A stretch of DNA of 64,000 nt from Maridesulfovibrio hydrothermalis AM13 = DSM 14728 (GCF_000331025.1 NC_020055.1:3195370-3259369), one strand, 5' to 3'. Positions 1 to 9,690 are shown, counted from the first letter of the stretch. The notes: generated by a model from the letters alone, not told the origin. Translations and numbers: made by a program.

Positions 1-924
1 AAACCAGCCCGATCATGATATAACCTGCATGAGCTACGGATGAATAGCCGAGAATGCGTTTAACATCGGTCTGAGCAAGTGCGGCAAGGTTGCCGAAAGT
101 CATAGACAATGCACCTAAGACCGCTAGCAAAGTCGTAATATCGTAACCGGGCTTGAACATAGCTGCCAGCCTGATCAGGATTACAACTGCGCCGAGCTTG
201 GGCAGGGTTGCCACAAAAGCTGCTGTCTCGTTGCTCGCTCCTTCATATACATCCGGACACCAGAAATGGAATGGGAAGAGTGCCAGCTTGTAAAACATTC
301 CGGCAAGGAAGAGAGCCATTCCGGTAACCGCCATAGGTGCTGCTTCAAAGGTCCATGTCTTCTGAACCAGTTCAGCAAGATAGGTGGTGTGCATACCTGC
401 AAGGATATAAGAAAATCCATACAGGGCAAGGGCTGTGGCCACTGCTCCGAAAAGGATATACTTAATTGCCGCTTCGGCTGCACCTTTACTATCGGCACGC
501 AGCGCAATGACGGCGTACAGGGAGTAGGATGAAAGTTCCAGCGCAAGGTACATGGTGATCAATTCCACTGACGATGCCAGCAGCATGAGGCCCCATGCAC
601 TAAGAGCAAGGAACAGAAAATAGTCTGATGATTTTTCCTTATCCAGTGTGGGCTGACGGGTAGCATTCAGTACTGTCACAAAAAAGCCTACAGCGATAGC
701 GGCCTTGAAAAATTGTGACAACGGATCAATGCGGTAGGCGGCGTTGAAAACAAGCCCTTCCTGCCCCACAGAAACAACCGCTACCAGCACACCGACTGCT
801 GATGCAATCGGAAGCCAGACACCGACTTTTTCCTGCATCTGTTCACTGCCCACAGTTTGTACAAACAGCAGGGCAATAATCAGAAACTGAAAGAGTTCCG
901 GTAAGAAAAGATATGGATTTACAT
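1..924 (-). CDS. nuoN: NADH-quinone oxidoreductase subunit N, 3' end cut by window
   Basis: Membrane antiporter-like subunit of complex I, thought to move protons across the inner membrane as quinone is reduced. From the ATG at 924 the frame stays open for 308 codons to the window edge, so the C-terminus is missing. The translation begins MNVNPYLFLPELFQFL and shows repeated hydrophobic helices, a TM5-like segment with glutamate (MYLALELSSYSLYAV) and the motif FHFWCPDVYEGA, typical of NuoN. It is the last visible gene of the nuo operon, 22 nt after nuoM. The family call is strong; pumping is inferred from the family. Confidence 0.9.
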
Positions 925-946
925 TCACTTCAGTCTCTCCGGTTGT

Positions 947-2482
947 TTATTTCACAATATTCTTGAGGGAGTTCCAGGCCATTTCCATAGGTCTTTCATC
1001 CTCAATGCTAACCAGCTTGGACTTGGTCTGAACATCATTTGACAACTTGGCCAGAGATGCGTCCATAACCTTGAAACAGAGGCCCGGCGCCAGTCCGATG
1101 TAAAGAACAAACACTGCTGGAACAAGAAGGTAAGTCCATTCACGCAGATTTATATCGCTCCAGTTGTTCCAAGTAGATGGTCTGCCCCATGCCAGCTTGA
1201 GTGAGATACGCAGCATGTAGGCTGCGGCAACCATCGCGCCGGGCACCATCAGTGCTCCAACCCAGGGGTTATGCTCAAATGCGCCGACAAAAACCAGAAT
1301 CTCGCCCACAAAACTGTTGGTCCCCGGAAAACCGAAGGACGACAAAGCAAACAGCCCCCAGAAGAACATGTATCCGGGCATATACTTGCCAAGTCCCAGA
1401 TTATCATTGATATCGCGGCTATGGCTGCGTTCGTAGATAACCCCGATCAACATAAACAGACCACCGGTAGTGATACCGTGGTTAAGCATCTGGAAAAGAG
1501 CACCCTCAAGACCGCGCATATTAAAAAGGAATATACCAAGAGTAACGAACCCCATGTGCCCTACCGAGGAATAGGCAATAACCTTTTTAACATCATCCTG
1601 CCCGAGAGCTACGACCCCGCCGTATATTATACCCGCTATGGAAATCGCGATCATTGCCGGAGCAAAATATTCGCTGGCAGCGGGAGTAAGCGGCAGGTTG
1701 AATCTTAAGAATCCATAAGTACCCATTTTAAGCAGCACGGATGCCAGAATAACTGAACCGGCTGTAGGTGCTTGAACGTGAGCTGCCGGAAGCCATGTAT
1801 GAAACGGGAACATGGGAACCTTGATGGCAAAAGCCAGAGCAAGAGCCAGAAATGCCCAGAACTGAAATCCGAAGGAAAATGTCTTTTCCATCAATTCAGG
1901 TATGGCAAATGTTCCGCCGGCGACTCTAAATGCAACAATTGCAACCAGAAGAAGTGCTGAACCTGCAAGTGTGTAGAGGAAGAACTTAAGAGATGCATAT
2001 CTCTTTTCAGGTCCGCCCCAAACAGCGATGAGCAGGTACATGGGAATCAGCATAGCTTCCCAGAATACGTAAAACAAAACCAGATCAAGAGCGGTAAAGA
2101 CTCCCACACAGGCTGCGGTCATGAACAGCAGACAGAAATGAAACTCTTTAACTCTTGTAGTGATATAGGTCCATGAACAGAGTACACACAGCGGCAGCAC
2201 GGCGATGGTAAGCACCACCATAAGGAAACTGATACCGTCGGTACCCAGATAATATTCGATGCCCCACTTTTGCACCCATGAAAACCTTTCAACGAACTGA
2301 AAAGCTGCGGATTCCAGTTTGAATCCGGCAAAAAGAGGATACGAAAGTGCGAGTTCTATGACTGACACAACCAGAGAGTAAATCCGCACTGCGTTATCGC
2401 CCCGGAAGAAAAACAGTCCGAAGGCCGCCAGAAGCGGGAAAAACACAAGGCTGGTCAGAACCGGATAAGCTACTTCTTGCAT
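947..2482 (-). CDS. nuoM: NADH-quinone oxidoreductase subunit M
   Basis: Complex I membrane subunit of the Mrp antiporter-like family, 511 residues, the usual length for NuoM. The sequence is a series of about 14 hydrophobic helices. It keeps a glutamate in the TM5 region (LVLFYVFWEAMLIPMYLL), a lysine before the broken helix (AFAIKVPMFPFHTWLP), the HVQAPTAGSVILASVLLKMG segment with its lysine, and the AYSSVGHMGF segment. These are the charged residues of the proton half-channels in the family. It lies 15 nt after the NuoL-like gene and 22 nt before nuoN, in one transcription unit. Nothing suggests damage. Confidence 0.94.
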   Translation of the reverse strand: MQEVAYPVLTSLVFFPLLAAFGLFFFRGDNAVRIYSLVVSVIELALSYPLFAGFKLESAAFQFVERFSWVQKWGIEYYLGTDGISFLMVVLTIAVLPLCVLCSWTYITTRVKEFHFCLLFMTAACVGVFTALDLVLFYVFWEAMLIPMYLLIAVWGGPEKRYASLKFFLYTLAGSALLLVAIVAFRVAGGTFAIPELMEKTFSFGFQFWAFLALALAFAIKVPMFPFHTWLPAAHVQAPTAGSVILASVLLKMGTYGFLRFNLPLTPAASEYFAPAMIAISIAGIIYGGVVALGQDDVKKVIAYSSVGHMGFVTLGIFLFNMRGLEGALFQMLNHGITTGGLFMLIGVIYERSHSRDINDNLGLGKYMPGYMFFWGLFALSSFGFPGTNSFVGEILVFVGAFEHNPWVGALMVPGAMVAAAYMLRISLKLAWGRPSTWNNWSDINLREWTYLLVPAVFVLYIGLAPGLCFKVMDASLAKLSNDVQTKSKLVSIEDERPMEMAWNSLKNIVK

Positions 2483-2497
2483 TGAATTCTCTCCAGT

Positions 2498-4270
2498 TTA
2501 TCCAAAGTACCAGACAAGTCCGTAAATACAGAGCGCAATAAATACAGCCATACCGAGGTAGTCCTGTAAACGTCCGGTCTGTATTTTTGCACTGGTCCTG
2601 CCGATGTTTCTCACTGTGTACGCAGTTCCGTCCACAACGGTATCAATGCCCTTGCGGTCGAACCATGATGATCCGGCTGCAGAGTCCATAAGCCATTTCA
2701 GTCCAATCACCCGGTAAACTGTGGTCCAGACTGAATCCACCCATGCGAGGGGACGGCAGACAACCTGCAAAGCACCGTTGCCGATGAAACGGTATAACTT
2801 GTCAAAATCAAGGTTACGTCCGTGATGCGGCACGATAACCTTACGCATGACCCAGAAACCAGCTCCGGTGAAGGCCAGCAGCATTGCTGCCTGAAGCAGA
2901 TGCCAGGGAGTATACGGCTGATATTCAACAGGGAACGGCAGCAGCATATAAAGCATCTGAGGGTAAACACCCTGTGCAAAACAAAGCGTGGCTGCGATGC
3001 CCATTGCGACATACATATTTTTAGGAATCGGATTAAGTTTAATGTCCGTTCGAGCCGGCTTGTTCCAGAAGGCAAAGTACGGCAACTTGATACCGACCGA
3101 AAGAAACGTACCGACCGCGGCAATTTCAAGCCCTACTGCCAGCAGAGTGTGATGCGACTCGGCCGCTCCGGTAATGGTCATGGTTTTACTGACAAAACCG
3201 TTGAAGAACGGCATTCCCGAAATGGAAACAGCACCGACCATATAGAGCAATACAACCCAGGGCATCTTGCCGACCAGCCCGCCGAGTTTATCGAGGTCAG
3301 CGGAGCCGACTGCGTAAAGCACAGTTCCGACGCCCATAAAGAGCAGACCTTTATAAAGAATATGTGCATAAGCGTGGGCCACTGCCCCGTTCAGGCACAT
3401 GGCAGTACCAATACCGATACCCGCGACCATATAACCGACCTGAGAAACAATGTGGTAGGATAAAATCCTGCGGGCATTGTTCTCCATTGACGCGTAGAGC
3501 ACTCCGTAAACTGCCATGAAAGTTCCGGCGACCGCTAAGGCATAGACTCCGGAGAATCCGCGGGCCAGCACATAAACGGCTGTCTTGGTGGTAAAAGCAC
3601 ACATAAAAACCGCGCCCGGAATAGTTGCCTCAGGATACGCATCCGGCAACCATGCATGAAGCGGAACAACTGCGGCATTGACGCAGAATCCGATCAGGAT
3701 CAGCCAGTCGTAATATTGTACTGAGCCGGGGTCCACGGGCAGAAAGGCAAAAGTGCCGATCTCGGAATACCGGAGTAAAAGTCCGCCAAGCAGGAACAGT
3801 CCACCCAGCATATGGAACAGGAAATACCTGAAGCCGGAAGCCGAGGATGTTTTCGTGCGATGCAGCCAGACCAGAAAGGTTGATGCAACCGCCATGAGTT
3901 CCCAGAATATGAACAGAGTCAGATAATCACCGGCAAAGACACAACCGAATGCTCCAGCCACGTATAATGCTGCCGAGGCATGGTGTGCTTTATCGTCCAT
4001 ATGCAAAGCGTAGATCATACCGATCAACGACTGGATTGCAAAAACATTGGCAAAGACCAGCGACAGTTTATCAACCCGTCCTAGAATAAGGGTGTTACCA
4101 AGATACGGGATAACCCCGAATGTTCCCATAGTAGCGGTAAAAACCACCACAATGGCAATTATCGGCGGGATAAGCAGTAGCCATTTCCATTGCCTGCCCC
4201 GAAAGAACGGCAAAGCCATTGCCAGAGCGATGAATCCCACAGCGGGATGAAGGAATCCGTTAATTGTCAT
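2498..4270 (-). CDS. NuoL-like / antiporter-like complex I subunit (590 aa)
   Basis: Third antiporter-like membrane subunit. The core carries the family signature: TM5 glutamate (YLTLFIFWELMAVASTF), the VPLHAWLPDAYPEATIPGA region, and a lysine in ILYKGLLFMGVG. Unlike the 497-residue subunit upstream, it has a long C-terminal tail (about residues 470-590). The tail includes a soluble stretch (SSWFDRKGIDTVVDG) and a last helix after QTGRLQDYLGM. This resembles the C-terminal extension of NuoL, which forms the lateral helix along the membrane arm, so I take this as the functional NuoL. Annotation pipelines may call it Na+/H+ antiporter subunit D. It overlaps the 86-residue gene by 11 nt. Confidence 0.8.
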   Translation of the reverse strand: MTINGFLHPAVGFIALAMALPFFRGRQWKWLLLIPPIIAIVVVFTATMGTFGVIPYLGNTLILGRVDKLSLVFANVFAIQSLIGMIYALHMDDKAHHASAALYVAGAFGCVFAGDYLTLFIFWELMAVASTFLVWLHRTKTSSASGFRYFLFHMLGGLFLLGGLLLRYSEIGTFAFLPVDPGSVQYYDWLILIGFCVNAAVVPLHAWLPDAYPEATIPGAVFMCAFTTKTAVYVLARGFSGVYALAVAGTFMAVYGVLYASMENNARRILSYHIVSQVGYMVAGIGIGTAMCLNGAVAHAYAHILYKGLLFMGVGTVLYAVGSADLDKLGGLVGKMPWVVLLYMVGAVSISGMPFFNGFVSKTMTITGAAESHHTLLAVGLEIAAVGTFLSVGIKLPYFAFWNKPARTDIKLNPIPKNMYVAMGIAATLCFAQGVYPQMLYMLLPFPVEYQPYTPWHLLQAAMLLAFTGAGFWVMRKVIVPHHGRNLDFDKLYRFIGNGALQVVCRPLAWVDSVWTTVYRVIGLKWLMDSAAGSSWFDRKGIDTVVDGTAYTVRNIGRTSAKIQTGRLQDYLGMAVFIALCIYGLVWYFG

Positions 4271-4520
4271 CGCTTTCCTCCGGTCCTACAAGAAAAGGTT
4301 GTATTAAAACCTTCATCACAAATACCATTGCCACTGAAACCCCAAGTGCGAACAGTTCCCAGAAGCCGGGATAGATATCATAATGATATTCGGCGTGATG
4401 GGGATGTATGAAGAAGTTGAGTGCCACCAGCACGACCAGAAAGATGACAAACAACATCTTCCAAGCTTTCAAATTCTTCGTGCGCTGGGTTTCAAACCAG
4501 TTTCCGAAACTATTGCTCAT
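4260..4520 (-). CDS. Small membrane protein inside the nuo operon (86 aa)
   Basis: Unrecognised small protein. Residues 1-20 are polar and basic (FGNWFETQRTKNLKAW). Two hydrophobic segments follow at about 21-40 (MLFVIFLVVLVALNFFI) and 52-75 (FWELFALGVSVAMVFVMKVLI), joined by a His-rich loop (HPHHAEYHYDIYPGF), and the end is acidic (GPEESDDN). It overlaps the start of the NuoL-like gene by 11 nt and sits 12 nt after the 497-residue subunit. Translational coupling between two antiporter-like subunits suggests a structural or assembly role in the membrane arm; that is inference. The histidine loop could face the periplasm, depending on topology. Confidence 0.75.
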   Translation of the reverse strand: MSNSFGNWFETQRTKNLKAWKMLFVIFLVVLVALNFFIHPHHAEYHYDIYPGFWELFALGVSVAMVFVMKVLIQPFLVGPEESDDN

Positions 4521-4532
4521 GCCTGACTCTCC

Positions 4533-6026
4533 TTAGAATTTGCCGAACACGTTGATAAAATTCAGAAACGTCTGGGGATAAAGGCCGAGCCAGACGGAGA
4601 TCAGAGCCGTAGTACACAAAGGAATCACCATAGTCAGCGGAGCTTCGCTGTACTGCTCAATATTCGCCCCCTCTGCCGGAGCCTTAAAAAAGGCACGATA
4701 GATGATCGGCGCAAAATATCCGGCATTCAGCAAAGTACTTGCCAGCAAGGCTATAAGCAGCCCCCACTCACCGATAGTCACTGCCCCTTTTGCCAGATAC
4801 CATTTGGTGGCGAACCCGCACACCGGCGGAACCCCGATCATGGACAGTGACGCAATGGCAAAGGCCCCGAAGGTCCACGGCATTCGCCGCCCCAGCCCGT
4901 CCATGAGACTGATTTTCTTAAGATGCGTTGCCACATAAATGGCCCCTGCTCCGAAAAACAGAGTGATCTTTGAAAATGCGTGGTGAGCGATATGCATCAG
5001 CCCGCCCTGCACTGCTTCGGGAGTCAGCATTGCTACACCTATAATAATATACGAAAGCTGGCTGACCGTTGAATAAGCAAGCCGGGCTTTAATATCATCT
5101 TTTGTGAGCGCAATGAGCGAAGCCGTGACAATGGTGAAGGCCGCAAGGTAGGCGGTAGGAAGACCCAGCCCCAGTTTATCCATAAGATCCACCCCGAAAC
5201 CGGAGAGAATAACACGGGAAACCGAGAACACACCGGCCTTAACAACTGCAACTGCGTGCAGCAGTGCTGAAACCGGAGTAGGCGCAACCATTGCTGAAGG
5301 AAGCCAGTTATGAAGCGGCATCAATGCAGCTTTAGCCAGCCCTGCAATGTACAGAACATAAGTTATTGTTACGAGGGTCGGATCTGCATCAGCCGGAAAG
5401 ATTCCCTGCGCGACATCACCGAGATGGAAGTCAAGCGTTCCCGCCAGCACGTAGGTAAGAACCATCGCCGGAAGAAGAAACAACTTTGATGTACCCATAA
5501 GGTAGACCATGTATTTACGCGCCCCTGAAAAAGCTGAATCATCCTGATGATGAGCAACCAGCGGGTAGGTGAATACAGAAATAACCTCGTAAAAAAGATA
5601 CAAAGTGAAAATGTTGGCTGAAAATGCAACCCCGATGGCACCGAAAATGGCAACCGCAAAACAGAAGTAATATCTGGTCTGGGCATGTTCATTAAGGGTG
5701 CGCATATAGCCGATGTTGTAACTGGTGGCGAACACCCACAAAAATGAGGCGATCAGTGCGAACACAAAGGCCAGCCCGTCAGCAGCAAAGGATACATTTA
5801 CGCCCGGGAAAAGCGTAAACAGGGTAAATTTTACAATTGTGCCGTTCAGTACATCAGGAACCAGTGCGGCTACTGATATAAAAGTCAGTATTCCGGCCCA
5901 AATGGAAACAGCCTCACGTCTGTTGATATTGTTGCGGAAGAACCAGATCAGCCCCGGCGCTACAAAAGTAATTGCCAGCGGGATCAAGACTCGCGCACTT
6001 GTGATGAATTCAGTATTAACTGTCAT
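4533..6026 (-). CDS. Extra antiporter-like subunit (MrpD/NuoL/NuoM family, 497 aa)
   Basis: Antiporter-like membrane protein lying where nuoL normally follows nuoK. Visible signatures are TM5 glutamate (LYLFYEVISVFTYPLV), lysine in the TM7 region (YIAGLAKAALMPLHNWLP), the APTPVSALLHAVAVVKAG stretch, and AYSTVSQLSYI. It lacks the long C-terminal lateral-helix tail of NuoL, so it is closer to MrpD or NuoM. With the 590-residue protein, NuoM and NuoN, the operon encodes four antiporter-like subunits where the standard complex has three. A fourth channel or an alternative subunit is inference. It follows nuoK by 4 nt. Confidence 0.82.
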   Translation of the reverse strand: MTVNTEFITSARVLIPLAITFVAPGLIWFFRNNINRREAVSIWAGILTFISVAALVPDVLNGTIVKFTLFTLFPGVNVSFAADGLAFVFALIASFLWVFATSYNIGYMRTLNEHAQTRYYFCFAVAIFGAIGVAFSANIFTLYLFYEVISVFTYPLVAHHQDDSAFSGARKYMVYLMGTSKLFLLPAMVLTYVLAGTLDFHLGDVAQGIFPADADPTLVTITYVLYIAGLAKAALMPLHNWLPSAMVAPTPVSALLHAVAVVKAGVFSVSRVILSGFGVDLMDKLGLGLPTAYLAAFTIVTASLIALTKDDIKARLAYSTVSQLSYIIIGVAMLTPEAVQGGLMHIAHHAFSKITLFFGAGAIYVATHLKKISLMDGLGRRMPWTFGAFAIASLSMIGVPPVCGFATKWYLAKGAVTIGEWGLLIALLASTLLNAGYFAPIIYRAFFKAPAEGANIEQYSEAPLTMVIPLCTTALISVWLGLYPQTFLNFINVFGKF

Positions 6027-6030
6027 ATGA

Positions 6031-6339
6031 TCAACCTTTCAGCCTTGATACTGCGTCTGTTTCAGCAGACTTGAGCCGCTTTGCCACAACCACAATGATG
6101 GCAAGCACCAAAGTTGCCTCGGCGGCAGCCAGCCCCATGACAAACAAAGCGGCAATCTGTCCGGTGGCACTACCTGCTTCGGTAAGCTGGGTTGAAGCAA
6201 CAATAGAGAGACCCGCCCCGTTGAGCATAAGCTCAACTGAAATAAGCATGCCTACCAGTGATTTACGCCAGACAATGCCGAAAAGGCCGATTGCCAGCAG
6301 CCCGAGAGCCACAAGCTGGTACATTAAAAGAGGACTCAT
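6031..6339 (-). CDS. nuoK: NADH-quinone oxidoreductase subunit K
   Basis: Small complex I membrane subunit of 102 residues, the normal size. Three hydrophobic helices are visible. The second contains the conserved glutamate (GMLISVELMLNGAGL) and the third a second one (GLAAAEATLVLAIIVVVA), both part of the central hydrophilic axis of the membrane domain. The start codon overlaps the nuoJ stop by one base, indicating coupled translation, and the extra antiporter-like subunit follows 4 nt later. Confidence 0.95.
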   Translation of the reverse strand: MSPLLMYQLVALGLLAIGLFGIVWRKSLVGMLISVELMLNGAGLSIVASTQLTEAGSATGQIAALFVMGLAAAEATLVLAIIVVVAKRLKSAETDAVSRLKG

Positions 6340-6863
6340 TATACTTTCCCCCCTTTCCGGCCTTTAGGTTCATAAGCAAGCAGCACAGCACCCGCCATTG
6401 CTGCCAGCAGGACAACAGAAATAAGCTCGAAAGCTATGGGATAATCTTCAAGCAGCCCTTTACCCACAGCAGCCAGCGGGATTTCAATAGGGATGTTTAT
6501 GCTTTCCGGCTGGAATTTAACCAGCATGTAACCTATAACAAATGTTGGAGTAATAAAGGTCAGAGCAGAGAGTGCAGCTTTGCCCGGTCTTTTTGATCCG
6601 GACTCAACGCCATGTTCATCTGCCCTGCTGAGCATGATGGCGAAGAAGATCAGGACACAGACAGCCCCCACGTAGATAAGAATCTGCATGAAAGCCATGA
6701 ACGGCGCAGCCATCAGCATATACATCCCCGCCACTCCAAGCAGCGAAGATATAAGCCCGACCATTGCCCGGATCAGACTGTGCGCTCCGACAGCAATGCA
6801 CCCGCCGCTCAGGATGAGCAGCGTGTAGACAGCGAAAGCGATTTTAGCCAGCAGTTCCATCAT
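6339..6863 (-). CDS. nuoJ: NADH-quinone oxidoreductase subunit J
   Basis: Complex I membrane subunit of 174 residues with five hydrophobic helices. The conserved TM3 region is present (MAFMQILIYVGAVCVLIFF); in the family this helix rotates between alpha and pi forms during coupling. The C-terminus is short and basic (EPKGRKGGKV). The gene abuts nuoI (1-nt overlap) and nuoK (1-nt overlap) as in standard nuo operons. Confidence 0.94.
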   Translation of the reverse strand: MMELLAKIAFAVYTLLILSGGCIAVGAHSLIRAMVGLISSLLGVAGMYMLMAAPFMAFMQILIYVGAVCVLIFFAIMLSRADEHGVESGSKRPGKAALSALTFITPTFVIGYMLVKFQPESINIPIEIPLAAVGKGLLEDYPIAFELISVVLLAAMAGAVLLAYEPKGRKGGKV

Positions 6864-7477
6864 CAGTCTTTCCTTGTTGAATTTTCAGAAGGTTCAACAT
6901 CAGCAGCTTCGGGAGCTTCCGGGGGCGTTTTCTCAGCCTTCACGGACTCAGCAGCCTGCGCCTTTTTTTCAAGCCGTCCCAGAAGATCCATAGTAAAGTC
7001 TTTGCGGTCGGTTGATACGAAATACACATTGGATGAATATCTCAAAGAATCTACCGGACAATTTTCAACACATGATCCACACAGTGAACACAGAGAAAAG
7101 TCATAAATAAACTTTACAGGCTCTTTAGGAGCCTTCGGTTTTTTGACCTTTTCACCGCGCTCCTGCGCTTCCTTCATGGCCTGAAGTTCAGCCTCAGTCG
7201 GTTTGGGAGCTTTGGCCTTAACAACGGTTAAACACTTGCTAGGACATGCAGTCACACACATCATGCAGGCGATACACTTTGCCTTGGCCGGATCTTTGGG
7301 TTTACCTACAAGTTCCAGTGGCCCCCGAAATCCTTCAAGCTCTGCTTCACTTACAGTTTCACGGGGATAGTGCAGGGTAATCTGCTTATCAGCAAAATTC
7401 TTCCCCGTAACTTTCAGCCCTACAACCAGTGACCAGAGCCCGGTCACGTTTTCCCATATTTTTTTAATTGCAGTCAT
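6863..7477 (-). CDS. nuoI: NADH-quinone oxidoreductase subunit I, 2x[4Fe-4S] ferredoxin-like
   Basis: Peripheral-arm subunit that passes electrons towards cluster N2. Two CxxCxxCxxxCP motifs are present: C68-C71-C74-C78 (CIACMMCVTACP) and C130-C133-C136-C140 (CSLCGSCVENCP), enough for clusters N6a and N6b. The linker between them is unusually long and charged (about residues 88-122, rich in Lys, Glu and Pro). The C-terminus has a 40-residue acidic tail (ESVKAEKTPPEAPEAADVEP). Both are longer than in the minimal NuoI fold and could form an interface with a partner that replaces NuoEFG; that is inference. It sits 16 nt after nuoH. Confidence 0.93.
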   Translation of the reverse strand: MTAIKKIWENVTGLWSLVVGLKVTGKNFADKQITLHYPRETVSEAELEGFRGPLELVGKPKDPAKAKCIACMMCVTACPSKCLTVVKAKAPKPTEAELQAMKEAQERGEKVKKPKAPKEPVKFIYDFSLCSLCGSCVENCPVDSLRYSSNVYFVSTDRKDFTMDLLGRLEKKAQAAESVKAEKTPPEAPEAADVEPSENSTRKD

Positions 7478-7493
7478 CAGAATACCACCTCAA

Positions 7494-8465
7494 TTAAAAA
7501 AGTTTGGTTACAAATGCTGTGATCAGCAAATTGAGCAGAGCAAGCGGCATCAGCCACTTCCAATTTATATTCAAAAGCTGATCAAAACGGACTCTGGGAT
7601 AGGTCCAGCGCAGCCAGATCATCACCACCAGCAAGACATAAACTTTAAGGAGAAACCACCATGAACCTGCAAAAAAAGGCCCCTGCCAGCCACCCAGAAA
7701 AAGGGCCGTAGCAACAGAACAGACCACAATCATGTTGGCATACTCAGCCAGAAAGAACATACCGAACCCCATGCCCGAATACTCAGTATGGAATCCTGCG
7801 GTAAGCTCACTTTCCGCTTCTGGAAGGTCAAAAGGTGCACGGTTGGTTTCGCCGAGAGCACTTACAAAAAAGATGATAAAGGCCAACGGCTGAACAAAAG
7901 CATTCCACTGCCACGGCCATCCGCCCTGCCCCTGAACGATTTCAGAAAGATTGAGGCTTCCGGTCTGAAACGCAATCGCCAGCACAGAAAGAAGAAGCGG
8001 TATTTCATAGGCAACAGACTGAGCAACTCCTCTAGCCGCGCCGAGAATTCCCCACTTGTTATTAGATCCCCAACCTGCAAGACAGATTGCCAGTACATTT
8101 AACCCTGAAAAGGCCAGAATGAGCAGCAATCCGAGATTCATTTCCATTCCAGTCGCTGTCGGGCCGAAAGGAAGGGGTAAAAAAAGAAGCAGCACCGGAA
8201 AGAATGACAGCACCGGCGCCATCCAGAAGAGCAGCTTATCCGCTCCAGCAGGAGTAAAAAGCTGTTTACCGATAAGTTTGACGGCGTCAGCCAGCGGCTG
8301 CAAAAGCCCATGCGGGCCGACCTCGAAAGGTCCGGGTCTACGCTGGACATGTCCGGCAATCTTACGTTCGAGATAAACCAGTACCAGCCCGTTCAGCCCT
8401 ACAAATGCAGCGATAGCCGCCAAGGCGATGAGCAGTTTTACCAGTTCAACGGGTATTTGAGACAT
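7494..8465 (-). CDS. nuoH: NADH-quinone oxidoreductase subunit H
   Basis: Membrane subunit of 323 residues that forms the quinone entry channel with NuoB and NuoD. Landmark segments are present: YLERKIAGHVQRRPGPFEVG near residue 32, the GETNRAPFDLPEAESELTAG loop, and the WLRWTYPRVRFDQLL C-terminal motif. About eight hydrophobic helices are visible. It lies 14 nt after nuoD. The residues shown are those most conserved across bacterial NuoH, so the call is firm. Confidence 0.96.
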   Translation of the reverse strand: MSQIPVELVKLLIALAAIAAFVGLNGLVLVYLERKIAGHVQRRPGPFEVGPHGLLQPLADAVKLIGKQLFTPAGADKLLFWMAPVLSFFPVLLLFLPLPFGPTATGMEMNLGLLLILAFSGLNVLAICLAGWGSNNKWGILGAARGVAQSVAYEIPLLLSVLAIAFQTGSLNLSEIVQGQGGWPWQWNAFVQPLAFIIFFVSALGETNRAPFDLPEAESELTAGFHTEYSGMGFGMFFLAEYANMIVVCSVATALFLGGWQGPFFAGSWWFLLKVYVLLVVMIWLRWTYPRVRFDQLLNINWKWLMPLALLNLLITAFVTKLF

Positions 8466-8479
8466 AAACTTTCCTCGCT

Positions 8480-9631
8480 CTACCTGTCGATTTCAGGGAT
8501 TACCATGTCAACACTGCCGAGAATGGCAACCGCATCAGCCAGCATTGTGCCCTTTGCACATTCGGCAAACAGGGACAAATTAGAAAAACCGGGAGCACGA
8601 AGTTTAATCCGGTAAGGAATTTTGCTTCCATCACTCACGATATGAACACCGATTTTACCCCGTGCGCCTTCAGCTGAAAAATATGCTTCACCGGCCGGGG
8701 CTTTCCAGGTAGGTTTAGGGCTTTTTTTAATGAGATAATCCCCGTCAGGAATCATCTCCAAAGCCTGTTCCACTATATTGAGACTTTCCTCAATTTCATC
8801 CATACGCACCATATAGCGGGCCATGGCATCAGCTTCATGATAAACAGGTACTTTCCAGTCAAAACGGTCATAAACAGAATAAGGTTCTGCCGTGCGGGTA
8901 TCATGATCAACACCGGCCCCGCGAACAAGCGGTCCGGTTGCCCCGTAACGGTTACACATATCCTTATCCATATAGCCGACATCTTCGATGCGTTTACGCA
9001 GGATGATATTGTCAGTGACTAAATCTTTGTACATGGGCAGCCGGCTTCTGAGATGCAGCACAAAAGCTTTGCACCTTGTTATAAAGTCATCATCAAGGTC
9101 ATGCACCACGCCGCCGATACGGAAACTGCTATAAGTGAGTCTGGAGCCGGTCGGTTTCTGCATCATATCCATGAGCATTTCACGGTCATCAAATGCGTAC
9201 ATGATCGGAGTAAAAGCACCCAGATCCAAAAGATACGCCCCCCACCAGAGCAGATGTGATGAAATGCGATTAAGCTCAGAAGTAATGACCCTGATGAACT
9301 CCGCCCGTTCAGGCACTTCAATTTCAGCCAGTTTTTCAACTGCCCCCACATATGCATGATTCCATGCCAGAGGATGCAGGTAATCGACCCTGCCCATATT
9401 GGGGATGAACTGAACCCATGTTTTTACTTCGGCCATTTTTTCATGCATGCGATGCAGATAACCGAGGATAGGCTCAGCACGAACTATGTACTCACCGTCC
9501 AGTTCGAGAATGACCCGCAGTACACCGTGCGTAGACGGATGTTGCGGCCCCATATTGAGAATCATGGTGTTCTCTTCTGCACCTTTCTCAAAATGGTTGG
9601 TGTAAAAATCACCTTCAGGAAATGTATTCAT
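8480..9631 (-). CDS. nuoD: NADH-quinone oxidoreductase subunit D (49-kDa type)
   Basis: Peripheral-arm subunit lining the quinone pocket, related to the large subunit of NiFe hydrogenases. At 383 residues it is complete. It has MGPQHPSTHGVLR near the N-terminus, the quinone-site histidine in this motif, LGYLHRMHEK, the DLGAFTPIMYAFDDRE stretch, the RIGGVVHDL loop and the C-terminal LGSVDMVIPEIDR. It is encoded separately from NuoC, unlike the fused NuoCD of enterobacteria. The gap to nuoC is 171 bp, the largest in the operon, and holds a dispersed repeat. Confidence 0.96.
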   Translation of the reverse strand: MNTFPEGDFYTNHFEKGAEENTMILNMGPQHPSTHGVLRVILELDGEYIVRAEPILGYLHRMHEKMAEVKTWVQFIPNMGRVDYLHPLAWNHAYVGAVEKLAEIEVPERAEFIRVITSELNRISSHLLWWGAYLLDLGAFTPIMYAFDDREMLMDMMQKPTGSRLTYSSFRIGGVVHDLDDDFITRCKAFVLHLRSRLPMYKDLVTDNIILRKRIEDVGYMDKDMCNRYGATGPLVRGAGVDHDTRTAEPYSVYDRFDWKVPVYHEADAMARYMVRMDEIEESLNIVEQALEMIPDGDYLIKKSPKPTWKAPAGEAYFSAEGARGKIGVHIVSDGSKIPYRIKLRAPGFSNLSLFAECAKGTMLADAVAILGSVDMVIPEIDR

Positions 9632-9652
9632 AATTGCCTGCCGTTTTTAATT

Positions 9653-9690
9653 TGATGCGCTGCGCGCTTTTGACAGATGATTTCGTCTCC
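9653..9690 (+). repeat. Short dispersed intergenic repeat, copy 1 (between nuoD and nuoC)
   Basis: The 171-bp gap between nuoC and nuoD starts this stretch with GATGCGCTGCGCGCTTTTGA, followed within a few bases by ATGATTTCGTCTCC. Similar sequence occurs at 61171-61206 (GATGCGCTTCACGCTTTTTA, then ATGATTTCGTCTGG) and in shorter form at 39401-39432 (ATGAGCTTCGCGCTCC, then ACAATTTCGCCCCGG). All three are read on the plus strand. I believe related elements are common between genes in Desulfovibrio genomes, but that is from memory. The rest of the gap holds GC-rich sequence (AAAAGGCCTGCCGGCAGTCC) with no gene. Confidence 0.55.
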